Positions 18,519 to 27,361 of a stretch of 64,000 nt of DNA are shown piece after piece (within the stretch, counting starts at the first letter, position 1; every line of letters starts with the position of its first letter). The stretch comes from Limnochordia bacterium (GTDB taxonomy: Bacteria > Bacillota > Limnochordia > DUMW01), in contig JALNWK010000012.1 of the NCBI GenBank assembly GCA_023230925.1, forward strand, positions 1-64,000. The letters are read 5' to 3'. Made by a program: the position numbers and the translations under genes. The notes beneath the pieces were generated by a model, which did no database searches, had not been told where the DNA came from, and saw only the letters and a program-made list of their open reading frames with translations.

Positions 18519-19076
18519 TTAACCTCCATATCCCAAATCGTATCGGAACTGGTAAAAAGTCTGCCCGCCCACAGTATACTCCTCTATTTCCTTCAAATTC
18601 ACCTGGAAACCTGTAAATGCTGCACCTAGACTTTGCCCAAAGGACATGGCACTTTCAAAATTAGAGGATATACCTTCAATAAGTAATCGTTCTGGGACAA
18701 ACGATACGTTTTGAATCCAGATACCCACAGGTCTCACCTGCGATACCTGATGAAGTATGTGTTCCATTTCTGTAGGATCTATGGTTTGTTCACTAGATAA
18801 TAGCCCACTTAGAGTGGCTATCGTATTTTGTAGTTCTTCCCGTTGGTCACGCAAGCTGCTTAGTTCCTGATTGCTTGAATCTAACTGACGGGACTGACTC
18901 ATAGCCGTATCTAGCCTTGATTTCATGGTCCCGATGTTCTTACCAATTAATAGATTATATGCCCCCATCCATATGACTAAGGGAAGGGAAACAAAAACAA
19001 GGATCTTGATCCAGTTAACCTTTGGTCGACGGGAGACTCGTTCATAGTCTGGAAGCAAATTATTCGAAAACGTCAT
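18519..19076 (-). CDS. pilN: PilN-like pilus assembly protein
   Basis: A 185-residue bitopic protein with a short cytoplasmic N-terminus (NLLPDYERVSRRPKVNW), one membrane helix (ILVFVSLPLVIWMGAYNLL), a coiled coil and a periplasmic ferredoxin-like domain. In PilN the short N-terminal peptide with the NLLP motif binds the groove of PilM, and that motif is present. The ATG at 19076 overlaps the pilM stop by four bases, so both are co-translated. It stands directly before the PilO/P protein. Confidence 0.9.
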   Translation of the reverse strand: MTFSNNLLPDYERVSRRPKVNWIKILVFVSLPLVIWMGAYNLLIGKNIGTMKSRLDTAMSQSRQLDSSNQELSSLRDQREELQNTIATLSGLLSSEQTIDPTEMEHILHQVSQVRPVGIWIQNVSFVPERLLIEGISSNFESAMSFGQSLGAAFTGFQVNLKEIEEYTVGGQTFYQFRYDLGYGG

Positions 19077-20110
19077 CTTTCCTTCAACCCCCGATAGGCC
19101 AATGCAAAGGCAGGTACTAGCATCGGGCCCCACTCTTCAACTAGAACTGGTTTATCTATGGAAAGCTCAGCATAGGGATCAAGGATTCTTACTGGCAGAT
19201 GTAGTGCATCCTCTAATAGAGCTGCCATGTGAGGAAAGAGGGCCCCTCCGCCACAAATGAAAACTTCCTCCGCCACATCACCGATGGAATTAAGTCTTTG
19301 TTGAATACGTTCATATTCCAGACTTTGCATAATACCGGTAACCATTTGGGAGGTCGTTTTTTTCATTTCCTCGCCATAAACCCCTTGATAATCCAATCCG
19401 TCATTGGATAACGTATGCCTGGCTTGCTCCTGGGAAAGACCCTCATCCTTTGCTAGAGCGTCAACTAGGTTCTCACAACCTACAGGGATTAGGCGCCCTA
19501 ATCGATGCCCATTGGCATTGCGAATTAAGATCTGGATGGACCGCGCACCCAAAATAATATGGCACAAAGGGGTAGTCCTTGGGAATATGTGGGGTAGGGA
19601 TAGCAAACCCATATCGATGATTTCCAATGATAGACCAGCACCCTTACATACATCGATATACCCATAAATCTGTGATTTACTTGCAGATACCACTAGTATT
19701 CTGGCCAGCTCCCCTGATTTGCCCTTGGTAAGGAGATGAAAATCGAAGAAGATATCTTCAAGGGGAGTGCTCTCATAGATAATTAACTCCTTTAATTCCC
19801 AAGCGATCGCCTGCTTCAACTCATTTCTGACCATTACCGGTAACTCGAGTTGGCGTAGATCCAGCCCGGCACCACTTATGGCTATGCACACACAGTCCCG
19901 CTTTGCCCTGTTTTTCTCAAAAAGCTCCGCAATCGCTCCTTCCAAAGTCTGTGGATCAACAACCACACCGGCTTCCAGGCAACCTGGGGGTGTCGATTGC
20001 ACATCACAGCAAACTACCTCTATCGGTCCACGCCGTTTTTTCTGCAATTGGACTAGTTTCAGATATGAATGACCGATATCCAAACCCACTGCTGTTCGCA
20101 GCATATTCAT
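19073..20110 (-). CDS. pilM: Type IV pilus assembly ATPase-fold protein PilM
   Basis: PilM is a cytoplasmic actin-like protein that docks PilN to the pilus motor. The 345-residue protein opens with VGLDIGHSYLKLVQL, the phosphate-binding loop of the FtsA/PilM family, and has IIDMGLLSLP and VFICGGGALFPHMAALLED as further nucleotide-binding parts. AGGAGG precedes two possible starts, ATG at 20110 and ATG at 20104. It follows pilC after eight bases. Confidence 0.93.
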   Translation of the reverse strand: MNMLRTAVGLDIGHSYLKLVQLQKKRRGPIEVVCCDVQSTPPGCLEAGVVVDPQTLEGAIAELFEKNRAKRDCVCIAISGAGLDLRQLELPVMVRNELKQAIAWELKELIIYESTPLEDIFFDFHLLTKGKSGELARILVVSASKSQIYGYIDVCKGAGLSLEIIDMGLLSLPHIFPRTTPLCHIILGARSIQILIRNANGHRLGRLIPVGCENLVDALAKDEGLSQEQARHTLSNDGLDYQGVYGEEMKKTTSQMVTGIMQSLEYERIQQRLNSIGDVAEEVFICGGGALFPHMAALLEDALHLPVRILDPYAELSIDKPVLVEEWGPMLVPAFALAYRGLKER

Positions 20111-20118
20111 AATGCCTC

Positions 20119-21333
20119 CTAGGAGATTGCTGATGTAATCTGAAACATGGGTAAGACAATGGACATCGCGATAATCGCTACCACCACCGCCATCACTGCC
20201 AACATAATCGGTTCAATCATGGCCGAGATATTGGTGGCCATATGCTCTAACTCCTCTTCGTAAAACTCGGCAACATGTCCTAAAACCTCACCAAGGGAGC
20301 CACTCTCCTCACCTATCTCGATCATTTGTTTCAGCAGGGGGGGAAAAGTGGTAGCCTGGCGCAAGGGAATCGCAATGCCCTGTCCCCTTTCTACTCCTTG
20401 CTTAGCCCTTCTCACATCTTGGGCAACTGCCTCATTCTCGATTACCTTAAGGCTCGCTTCTAGGGAACTAACCATTGGAACACCACTGTTAATCATTAGT
20501 CCAAGGGTCCTACAAAAACGACTGAAAATCATCCGGGACAGCATAGACCCGATAATAGGGACCCGCAAAAGCCAACCGTGTAGCTTTAGCTTGCCCTTGG
20601 GAGTTCTGGAGTACTGTCTGATTGCAAGCACTAAGCCGGCCAAACCAGCTAGGAGAGCGAACCACCACCTCATCAGCCAATCCCGCAGATCCAGGATAAA
20701 TTGGGTCAATGCCGGTAAGGAAACTCCGAACCCGGCATAAATCGAGGCAAACCTTGGTAGAACCACAAAAAGCACAATAAAGATCATCACCACTGCAAAA
20801 ATAGAGACCACTGTGGGATACATCAATGCCTGCTGAAGCTGGTTGCGCATTTTGTTCTGGCTTTCAAAATATCGGGACATGTTTTCTAGTACTTCATCTA
20901 AAGTCCCTGCCACCTCCCCGGTTTCGATCATATTCACGAAAATCGGAGGAAAAATCCGCTCATCACGAAAGGCATCAGCCAAACTCGAGCCACCACTTAC
21001 CGCCCGCCGGGCCCGGGTTAAGGTCTCTTTAAGTTCCTTTTCCATGGACTGACTAGCAAGAAGATCTAAGGTGTTCACCATGGGTACCCCTGTCCTAACC
21101 AAAACGGCAAACTGTCGACAAAACAAGGACAAGGCCTTTATCTTTAGCCTTCTAGGTCCACCCAATTCCCTGTGCAGAAAGGATTTTTTTATCGGCTCTT
21201 CTTTCAATTCTATTATGTAGTTTCCCTCTGTTTTAAGGGATTTGGCCGCCGTAATGCGATCTTCAGCCTCGATAGTACCAATGGAGATCTGACCATGGAT
21301 GTTGCGTACTTTATAGTTAAAGGACCTAGGCAT
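20119..21333 (-). CDS. pilC: Type IV pilus inner-membrane platform protein PilC (GspF family)
   Basis: PilC is the inner-membrane platform on which pilins are added or removed. The 404-residue protein has the twin GspF domains (SLFCRQFAVLVRTGVPM at about 65 and FSRFCRTLGLMINSGVPM at about 265) and three strong membrane helices, ending MAVVVAIIAMSIVLPMFQI. The N-terminus (FNYKVRNIHGQISIGTIEAED) is the typical PilC domain. The ATG at 21333 has AGGTGAG 7 bases upstream and overlaps the end of pilT. Confidence 0.95.
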   Translation of the reverse strand: MPRSFNYKVRNIHGQISIGTIEAEDRITAAKSLKTEGNYIIELKEEPIKKSFLHRELGGPRRLKIKALSLFCRQFAVLVRTGVPMVNTLDLLASQSMEKELKETLTRARRAVSGGSSLADAFRDERIFPPIFVNMIETGEVAGTLDEVLENMSRYFESQNKMRNQLQQALMYPTVVSIFAVVMIFIVLFVVLPRFASIYAGFGVSLPALTQFILDLRDWLMRWWFALLAGLAGLVLAIRQYSRTPKGKLKLHGWLLRVPIIGSMLSRMIFSRFCRTLGLMINSGVPMVSSLEASLKVIENEAVAQDVRRAKQGVERGQGIAIPLRQATTFPPLLKQMIEIGEESGSLGEVLGHVAEFYEEELEHMATNISAMIEPIMLAVMAVVVAIIAMSIVLPMFQITSAIS

Positions 21334-22366
21334 CGAGTCGCTCACCTAACTCAATGATCTCTTCAGGAGCAATCACTCCACGATCCAACAGATTTTTGAG
21401 ATCACTACGCATAGTATGCATGCCGAAACGAGCACTTGTCTCAATGATTCCTTCTAACTGATGGGTCTTTCCCTCCCTAATTAGATTCCTGACCGCTGGG
21501 GTTCCAATCATAACCTCTGTGGCTAACACTCGTCCTTGTCCGTCCCTACGGGGTAAGAGTCGTTGAGAAATAACTGCTTCTATTGATGATGCCAGTTGCA
21601 CCCGAATCTGCTGCTGTCCATGGGGCGGAAAGGCATCGACAATTCGATCGATGGTTTGAACACTACTGCGGGTATGTAGGGTTGAGAGCACCAAATGACC
21701 TGTTTCGGCCGCTTGCACAGCAATGGCCATGGTCTCAGCATCCCGCATCTCCCCGACTAAAATTACGTCAGGATCACTGCGGAGGGCGGAACGAAGTCCA
21801 TCCGCAAAGGAACGAGTATCGCTACCCACCTCCCGTTGGTTAATCACACACCTACCATGGGTATGTAAGAACTCGATAGGGTCTTCTAAGGTCAAGACCA
21901 CACCCCGTCGTTGGTGATTAATTTCATCGATCATTGCCGCTAAAGTAGTGGATTTACCGCTACCCGCGGGACCAGTCACCAGAATCAAGCCATCCTTTTT
22001 GCTACATAGTTCCCTAACCACACTGGGCAGCCCGAGCTGGTCCAAGGGAATTACCTGAGGAGGAATCACCCGGATCGCTATGGCCACTGAATTCCGTTGT
22101 CGATAGACGTTAACGCGAAAACGACCCAACTCAGGGATCCCGTAGGAGAGGTCCATCTCCCCTTTATTTTCAAAGCGTTCTTTCTGCTCCTTGGTAAGAA
22201 CCTGCTCGGCAATTGCCAACGTATGACAGGCTGCCATGATTGGTTCATCATTCATCGTATGTAATCTTCCATTAACCCGTATACAAGGGGGCAACCCTAC
22301 AGTCAAATGTAGGTCCGAAGCACCAGCTTGGACAGCTTTATATAGTAATCTGTTGATCATGTTCAC
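21326..22366 (-). CDS. pilT: Twitching-motility ATPase PilT
   Basis: PilT is the hexameric ATPase that drives pilus retraction. The 346-residue protein has Walker A (GPAGSGKST), the Asp box (LTLEDPIEFLH), Walker B (DVILVGEMRD) and the His box (GHLVLSTLHT). The N-terminal PAS-like part (AGASDLHLTVGLPP) and the AIRVIPP motif match PilT rather than PilB. Start is GTG at 22366, one base after the pilB stop. Its presence suggests a retractile, twitching or DNA-uptake pilus. Confidence 0.95.
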   Translation of the reverse strand: MNMINRLLYKAVQAGASDLHLTVGLPPCIRVNGRLHTMNDEPIMAACHTLAIAEQVLTKEQKERFENKGEMDLSYGIPELGRFRVNVYRQRNSVAIAIRVIPPQVIPLDQLGLPSVVRELCSKKDGLILVTGPAGSGKSTTLAAMIDEINHQRRGVVLTLEDPIEFLHTHGRCVINQREVGSDTRSFADGLRSALRSDPDVILVGEMRDAETMAIAVQAAETGHLVLSTLHTRSSVQTIDRIVDAFPPHGQQQIRVQLASSIEAVISQRLLPRRDGQGRVLATEVMIGTPAVRNLIREGKTHQLEGIIETSARFGMHTMRSDLKNLLDRGVIAPEEIIELGERLDA

Positions 22367-24070
22367 TTAGATTTCCTCCGCAAACTCAAGCTCACTATCT
22401 AAGGAATAGATGGCACGGGCAGCCTCCAAGACAGTGGTATCTCCCTTTAGTATTCGTTCTATGGCATTTTCCTTGATGGTCTTCATGCCCTGGGCCTTCG
22501 CCAATTCCCACACCACTGCTTCATCTAGACCACTTTTGATCTGTTGACGGATCTCTTTGGTCATGATTAAGACTTCCTCCAGGGGTATTCGACCAGAAAA
22601 CCCCGTACCATTACAGGCGGGACAGCCCACAGCACGATACACAGAAGCAGCGTCAACACCAAGGAAGAGCTTTTCTGCCGGTTCTAATTGTTCAACCCTC
22701 TTCTTACATCGATTACAAAGCTTGCGCACCAACCGCTGCGATACTACGCCGATTAAGGTAGCAGAAAGAAGATATGGTTCTATACCCAGGTCAAGAAGAC
22801 GTACAACAGTTTGGGCTGCATCGTTTGTATGTAACGTAGATAAGACTAAGTGGCCGGTTAACGATGCCCGGACCGCGACACTGGCGGTTTCCCCATCACG
22901 AATCTCTCCTACCATCACAATATCCGGATCTTGTCTTAGCACAGCTCTTAACCCTTCGGCAAAAACAATACCACCCCTTCTTTGTACCTGTACCTGGGAG
23001 ATTCCTGCCATCCGATGTTCAACAGGATCCTCTACCGTAACAATATTTACATCCGGTACATTCAAGCGGCGAATAAAGGAATATAAAGTTGTCGTCTTCC
23101 CGCTTCCTGTAGGCCCGGTAACTAGAATTAGTCCCTGGGATTGACGCAACATTTGATTAATCTTGTGGGTGGACTCCTCCAGAAAGCCAATTTGCTCCAG
23201 TGCAACTGCAGCAAGATTACGATTCGGCAAACGTAGTACTACCTTTTCCCCATTTACCGTAGGCAAGGTAGATAAACGAATATCGATTTTCCTACCCTCA
23301 ATAACCGCCCGCAGTCTCCCGTCCTGGGGACGCCGCCTGTTTGTAATATCTAAATTGGCCATGACCTTAAGTCTAGAGACAAGATCCGGATGTAGTCGTT
23401 TGGGTATGGTCATCACATTGTGTAGCACACCATCAATACGGAAACGAACCACTACTTCCGACTCCTCCGGTTGGAGATGGACATCACTAGCATTGCTACT
23501 TGCCGCTTGGTAGATAATTAGGTTGACCATTTTGACACCGGGAACATCGCCCACTTCCCCATCGGACATATCCTCGGCCAATAATAGGTCACCACCCTCA
23601 TCTTCGCATAGTTCCCCAATGACTTGATCCGCAGAGCATTGTAGATCTATGCGACGTTGATAGACGGAAATAATATCTGAGGGGGTACTCAGTCGGGGTT
23701 TTACCTCTAAACCGGTAAGCCTTCTAACATCATCTAAAACTTGTACATCAAAGGGATCCGCCATCGCTAAGTACAACGAACGACCTTCTATCTTAATTGG
23801 TAGCACCTTATACCTTTTGATAAACTGCTCTGGCAACAGGGACAACAAGCTAGGATCAAGGGGTTCTTCATGTAAATTTGCTATGGGCAAACCGCTTTGC
23901 CGAGATAATTCTAAGGCAAGCTGTTCTTCCGCAAGGCAGCCGAGTTCCACTAAGGCCTCTCCCAATCGTTTACCGCTATCTCGTTGTTTTTGAAGAGCCT
24001 GTTTGAGCTGGTCCTTAGTCACTAGTTTTTGCTCAAGCAGTAAGTCACCTAATCTTTGTGAAGACCGCAT
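22367..24070 (-). CDS. pilB: Pilus extension ATPase PilB (GspE/PilB family)
   Basis: PilB is the ATPase that powers pilus extension. The 567-residue protein has an N-terminal MshEN-type domain (RLGDLLLEQKLVTKDQLKQAL then RLGEALVELGCL) of the kind known to bind cyclic di-GMP in some PilB and MshE proteins, then Walker A (GPTGSGKTTT), Walker B (DIVMVGEIRD) and a zinc-binding CNRC...CPAC module near residue 460. ATG at 24070 has GGGGTG 6 bases upstream. The gene starts 11 bases after the T-run of a strong terminator in its own leader. Confidence 0.96.
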   Translation of the reverse strand: MRSSQRLGDLLLEQKLVTKDQLKQALQKQRDSGKRLGEALVELGCLAEEQLALELSRQSGLPIANLHEEPLDPSLLSLLPEQFIKRYKVLPIKIEGRSLYLAMADPFDVQVLDDVRRLTGLEVKPRLSTPSDIISVYQRRIDLQCSADQVIGELCEDEGGDLLLAEDMSDGEVGDVPGVKMVNLIIYQAASSNASDVHLQPEESEVVVRFRIDGVLHNVMTIPKRLHPDLVSRLKVMANLDITNRRRPQDGRLRAVIEGRKIDIRLSTLPTVNGEKVVLRLPNRNLAAVALEQIGFLEESTHKINQMLRQSQGLILVTGPTGSGKTTTLYSFIRRLNVPDVNIVTVEDPVEHRMAGISQVQVQRRGGIVFAEGLRAVLRQDPDIVMVGEIRDGETASVAVRASLTGHLVLSTLHTNDAAQTVVRLLDLGIEPYLLSATLIGVVSQRLVRKLCNRCKKRVEQLEPAEKLFLGVDAASVYRAVGCPACNGTGFSGRIPLEEVLIMTKEIRQQIKSGLDEAVVWELAKAQGMKTIKENAIERILKGDTTVLEAARAIYSLDSELEFAEEI

Positions 24071-24332
24071 AAAGACACCCCAAATAAAAAAAATAAACCG
24101 ACCGAAATAATACCTTCGGCCGGTTTCACTACTAGCTCCCCCAGGTTAAATCAGTGACCAAATAATACCACAGGTTCATAGCTCCGAAGTACCAAATGCA
24201 TCCAGAAAGATCCATAGCCTAATCCTGTTCCCTTATCTATAGGGCCCCCTATCATAGATAGGCGAATTATTACGTAGTACACTAATGTTTTCGACGTTTG
24301 GGTTGACTTTCCTTTAGCATAAGGTTACTTTA
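24071..24332 (-). promoter_or_regulatory. Structured leader of the pil operon, candidate attenuator
   Basis: Between the HEAT-repeat gene and pilB lie 262 non-coding bases with several inverted repeats. On the minus strand a hairpin (TATCTAT...AGGG pairing with CCCT ATAGATA, about 24231-24262) comes first; a stem GGTCACT/AGTGAAACC (about 24122-24159) follows and its 3' arm shares AAACC with the 5' arm of the terminator at 24081-24126, so the two are mutually exclusive. An imperfect direct repeat, GACCAAATAATACC at 24156-24169 and GACCGAAATAATACC at 24100-24114, ties upstream leader to terminator. I could not match it to a known riboswitch: the GCAAAG core of c-di-GMP-I is absent. The function is inferred. 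Confidence 0.45.
24081..24126 (-). terminator. Intrinsic terminator immediately upstream of pilB
   Basis: On the minus strand a 12-bp stem (AAACCGGCCGAA / UUCGGUCGGUUU with one G-U pair, 24115-24126 and 24095-24106) with an 8-base loop is followed by ATTTTTTTTATTT. It is only 11 bases from the pilB start, so it either ends transcription from the HEAT gene or works as a conditional terminator of the pil operon. Confidence 0.85.
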
Positions 24333-25622
24333 TTAATCTAATTCCACCCGCCACGATTCTGCATCCATCTCAAATCGAGAACGGACCTGTTCTCTTTTTC
24401 TCCGCCGTTGTTCAATTTCTTCCCATGCCTCTTCGAGGTTTTCCGGTGGCACAATCTCTTCAAAGATATTCTCAGCTGCTTTCAGGATTTCCTTCTGGAG
24501 CAACCCCCGGGTTGGATCGGTCAGAATATCTGTCAAGATTGGGTATACAACGTCCTTACCACACACTTTTAACAAGCGGAGAGCTGCAATACGCGCCGCA
24601 GCGACTTGATCTCCATTTGCCATGTTCTGCACCCGTTGGACGATATCTGACTCTAAATTGGGCATCAAGCATAGAAAATACAGAGCAATCTCCCTGATTA
24701 CTGGATTATCATCCTGTAAGAACAATGTGAGAAGTTTGAGCAAGGGTTCTCGCTTAGCCTTTGTAATCACTTGAGCTACTTCTTCACTGCTCGCAGATGC
24801 CGGATCAAAATCGATCAACCCATGGTTAGCAAAGTTGAGGAGGACTGTGGCTGCTTCCGTACGGGTATGATGATCGACTAGCACCAACCGTACCAGGTCC
24901 CCAACGGTTCTCCTCGAACGTAGGTGTAGACTCGCCTTTACTCCCAAGACCCGCATTTTTGCATCGGCATCCCGCATCCAGCCGGTAACCAAGGGTACTG
25001 AGTCTTCGTTTAATGTCTCTAGAATGGCTCTTCGCGCCATATGACTCAACCGTTCGGCACCTTTATCTTCCGCTTGGAGATAAAACTTAAGCAATCTTGG
25101 CAATAGCGGCTCATACTTTAAGCGGCGGCAAAGATGCAGCGCAAAAACTTGGAGGCTCTCATCCGGCTGCTTTAACGCATGTAAGATTGGCTCTTTGAGC
25201 ACCTCGGGCGGAAACTGACGAATATGGGCGATCAGTTCACGGGCAAGGACGGTATGATCCGTAAAGGATACAATTCGGAAAAAGGCTGTGAGAGCCTTTG
25301 GGTCCTGTACTCCCCGCAGTGCTGCCCGGGTCGTTTTTCTATCCTGCGCCATACTCCACTTTAGATGCTTTTCGATGGCACGAAGTGATCCCACCGCATT
25401 GCGTCTGCGTATTAGGATGACTTCGTAAAAATGGGATCGAATCTCGATGGTTTGGTCAGCCAACAGCCGCAGAAATATCTTCAGGTTACCCGGGAAAAGA
25501 GCAGTGTCTTCCAGTTGGGCCAAACAGTTGCGATAGACTTCTGTATCTTCACCCCACTCCATCTGCAATGTATTAAATAGGTCAATAATCCGACCTTCTA
25601 CTTCATCCCTATTAAGCTCCAC
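24333..25622 (-). CDS. HEAT-repeat protein of unknown function
   Basis: A 429-residue, almost wholly helical protein made of repeated antiparallel helix pairs (for example LKEPILHALKQPDESLQVFALHLCRR and MRDADAKMRVLGVKASLHLRSRRTVGDL), the pattern of HEAT or armadillo-like repeats, ending in a charged helix. Such scaffolds usually bind proteins; I do not recognise a specific family. GTG at 25622 is preferred because AAGGAG lies 8 bases upstream. It is read towards the pil operon and could be co-regulated, but a terminator separates them. Confidence 0.6.
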   Translation of the reverse strand: MELNRDEVEGRIIDLFNTLQMEWGEDTEVYRNCLAQLEDTALFPGNLKIFLRLLADQTIEIRSHFYEVILIRRRNAVGSLRAIEKHLKWSMAQDRKTTRAALRGVQDPKALTAFFRIVSFTDHTVLARELIAHIRQFPPEVLKEPILHALKQPDESLQVFALHLCRRLKYEPLLPRLLKFYLQAEDKGAERLSHMARRAILETLNEDSVPLVTGWMRDADAKMRVLGVKASLHLRSRRTVGDLVRLVLVDHHTRTEAATVLLNFANHGLIDFDPASASSEEVAQVITKAKREPLLKLLTLFLQDDNPVIREIALYFLCLMPNLESDIVQRVQNMANGDQVAAARIAALRLLKVCGKDVVYPILTDILTDPTRGLLQKEILKAAENIFEEIVPPENLEEAWEEIEQRRRKREQVRSRFEMDAESWRVELD

Positions 25623-25713
25623 AGTCTTAACTCCTTTCATAATAGGATACACGTATGCCCGACCGGGTCTAAAAAGCGCGCCTTTCCCAAACGCTATTCC
25701 AAGATCAGCAATA

Positions 25714-25755
25714 TATAAAAAAGCAGCCGGCTTCAAGTACAGAAACCGGCTGCTT
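25714..25755 (-). terminator. Intrinsic terminator after the aldolase gene
   Basis: On the minus strand AAGCAGCCGG (25746-25755) pairs perfectly with CCGGCTGCTT (25721-25730) around a 15-base loop, followed by TTTTTTATA. It closes the transcript of the KDPG/KHG aldolase gene. Confidence 0.88.
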
Positions 25756-25771
25756 GGTATTCGGATAGTTG

Positions 25772-26437
25772 CTATCCACCGGTTCTCGCTTGAGTAATTA
25801 CTTCAATAAACTGCTGAGCCCGTTCGGTAATCACTTGGTAATTGCCTGATTCTATTGCCTTCTTATCTAATAACGAACCGCCTACTCCTACCGCCGCTGC
25901 GCCGGCTTTGATAAACTCTGATGCATTCTCTAAGGTAATCCCGCCAGTGGGTACCATTGGTATCTGAGGCAGCGGCCCTTTTACAGATTTAATATACTCG
26001 GGTCCTAGAGTATCAGCTGGAAATACCTTTACAATCAGTGCACCAGCTTTGTAGGCTGCAAGCATCTCCGTAGGTGTCATAACCCCCGGAATCACCAACT
26101 TATCATAGGTATTTGCTACCTCGATCACTTCTAGATCCAATGTAGGAGTAAATATAAAATCCGCACCAGCCATAATGGCATTCCGAGCTGTCTGGGCATC
26201 AAGCACTGTGCCAACGCCGATTACAGCTCCACTATCGTTACTGTTCCGCAATTGTTCAACCATGTGCAAAATACCCGGACTATCTGCCGTAATCTCTAAT
26301 ACCTTCACTCCGGCTGTTGTTAGTGCATGGGCTACTTGGGAAACCCGTTCTACACACATCCCACGCATAACAGCTATAACTCCACTTTCTAGTATTTGGT
26401 TCATCTGCGCAAATCTATTCATCGTTTGAAAACCCAC
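25772..26437 (-). CDS. eda: 2-dehydro-3-deoxyphosphogluconate / 4-hydroxy-2-oxoglutarate aldolase
   Basis: This class I aldolase splits 2-keto-3-deoxy-6-phosphogluconate to pyruvate and glyceraldehyde 3-phosphate. The 221-residue TIM-barrel protein has VIAVMRG, the catalytic Glu in KVLEITADSP, the Schiff-base Lys in IVKVFPAD (about residue 138) and the phosphate loop PTGGI. No other Entner-Doudoroff or uronate gene is adjacent, so the pathway is open. The start is uncertain: GTG at 26437 is two bases from AAGGAG, and ATG at 26422 is 17 bases from it. Confidence 0.9.
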   Translation of the reverse strand: MGFQTMNRFAQMNQILESGVIAVMRGMCVERVSQVAHALTTAGVKVLEITADSPGILHMVEQLRNSNDSGAVIGVGTVLDAQTARNAIMAGADFIFTPTLDLEVIEVANTYDKLVIPGVMTPTEMLAAYKAGALIVKVFPADTLGPEYIKSVKGPLPQIPMVPTGGITLENASEFIKAGAAAVGVGGSLLDKKAIESGNYQVITERAQQFIEVITQARTGG

Positions 26438-26464
26438 AGCTCCTTCATTGTTGGCTCTCAGTTT

Positions 26465-26493
26465 ATGATAACAATTTATGGGTATAAGCGCAA
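26465..26493 (-). promoter_or_regulatory. Possible proximal promoter of eda
   Basis: On the minus strand TTGCGC (26488-26493), a 17-base spacer and TATCAT (26465-26470) form a moderate sigma-A-like promoter about 30 bases before eda. Confidence 0.35.
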
Positions 26494-26609
26494 TATCTGT
26501 CTCTTTTTGGGTGCAAAAACACCATGGATGGATACACTACATACACAGTTTGGCAATCAATGCTATTACGGCGGAAGGCAAAAAAAGCCTAGGCTGTGGC
26601 TACAAGTAG

Positions 26610-26638
26610 ATTATATCACAACATATCTTACTGTTCAA
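26610..26638 (-). promoter_or_regulatory. Sigma-A-type promoter upstream of eda
   Basis: On the minus strand TTGAAC (26633-26638), exactly 17 bases, then a perfect TATAAT (26610-26615). Transcription would start near 26603 and give a leader of about 165 bases before eda. A short AGCCTAGGCT palindrome followed by seven T lies at 26579-26594, just after the start point. Confidence 0.7.
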
Positions 26639-26657
26639 ATTCAGCTTGTCCTCGTAT

Positions 26658-27236
26658 TTACTCTAAAGCCGCAAAGACCCCGGGGATGGAGATCACACTT
26701 AGCTTGCCAAGGGGCCAGTATCGCCAAATAGCCCTACCAATAATAAGATCGCGGGGTACAAATCCTACATCTTTTGAACGACTATCTTTGCTATTGTTTC
26801 GATTATCTCCTAGTACAAAAAAAGAATCCTCGGGAACTTCCACCGGGTCAAGCTCATCCCACATTTGTTGATTTATGTATGGCTCATCAACAGGATTGCC
26901 ATTAAGCAACAGCTTGCCATGTTTAATCGCGACAACATCGCCGGGTAATGCCACCACTCTTTTAATAAAGTAGTGTTTGGGGGAAGCAGGGTATTTGAAA
27001 ACTACAATTTCTCCCCTTTTTGGTGGGCGGAACCGGTAAGTGACTTTATCAATAAGTAATCTTTCGCCATCAGTCAAAGTAGGCAACATGGAAGGACCAT
27101 CAATTGTAAATGCCCGAGCAATAAAGGTCATGAAAAAAAAGGCCAAAATACTGGCTAAAACAAGGATTTCTACTGCTTCTTGTAGGGTAGACTTCTCTTC
27201 ACTAGGCTTTCGCCAAGCTGCATATATCTTTTTCAT
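26658..27236 (-). CDS. lepB: Signal peptidase I
   Basis: Signal peptidase I removes signal peptides from exported preproteins at the outer face of the inner membrane. The 192-residue protein has one N-terminal membrane helix (ILVLASILAFFFMTFIARAF), the catalytic Ser in GPSMLPTL, the catalytic Lys in YFIKRVVALPGD and box E GDNRNNSKDSR. ATG at 27236 has AAGGTGG 9 bases upstream; upstream in-frame codons lack a site. It is divergent from the metallo-hydrolase gene. Confidence 0.95.
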   Translation of the reverse strand: MKKIYAAWRKPSEEKSTLQEAVEILVLASILAFFFMTFIARAFTIDGPSMLPTLTDGERLLIDKVTYRFRPPKRGEIVVFKYPASPKHYFIKRVVALPGDVVAIKHGKLLLNGNPVDEPYINQQMWDELDPVEVPEDSFFVLGDNRNNSKDSRSKDVGFVPRDLIIGRAIWRYWPLGKLSVISIPGVFAALE

Positions 27237-27254
27237 CCTAAGGCGCCACCTTAA

Positions 27255-27283
27255 TTGCCAAGTTATGAAAAACATAATACAAT
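27255..27283 (+). promoter_or_regulatory. Sigma-A-type promoter of the metallo-hydrolase gene
   Basis: TTGCCA (27255-27260), a 17-base spacer and TACAAT (27278-27283) lie about 80 bases before the start codon at 27362. Confidence 0.6.
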
Positions 27284-27361
27284 GTGGTCTATAGTGTATT
27301 CTAGTTTCAACAACAGATTCCTGCTTTTGTAGTTTTTGCAAAAAGTGTTGGAGGTACTGTG

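Noticed and set aside
24071..24332. c-di-GMP-I riboswitch, T-box or other known riboswitch upstream of pilB
   Set aside because: The c-di-GMP-I GCAAAG core and the T-box AGGGTGGAACCGCG sequence are not present; only a terminator and alternative stems can be supported, so it is reported as an unassigned leader.
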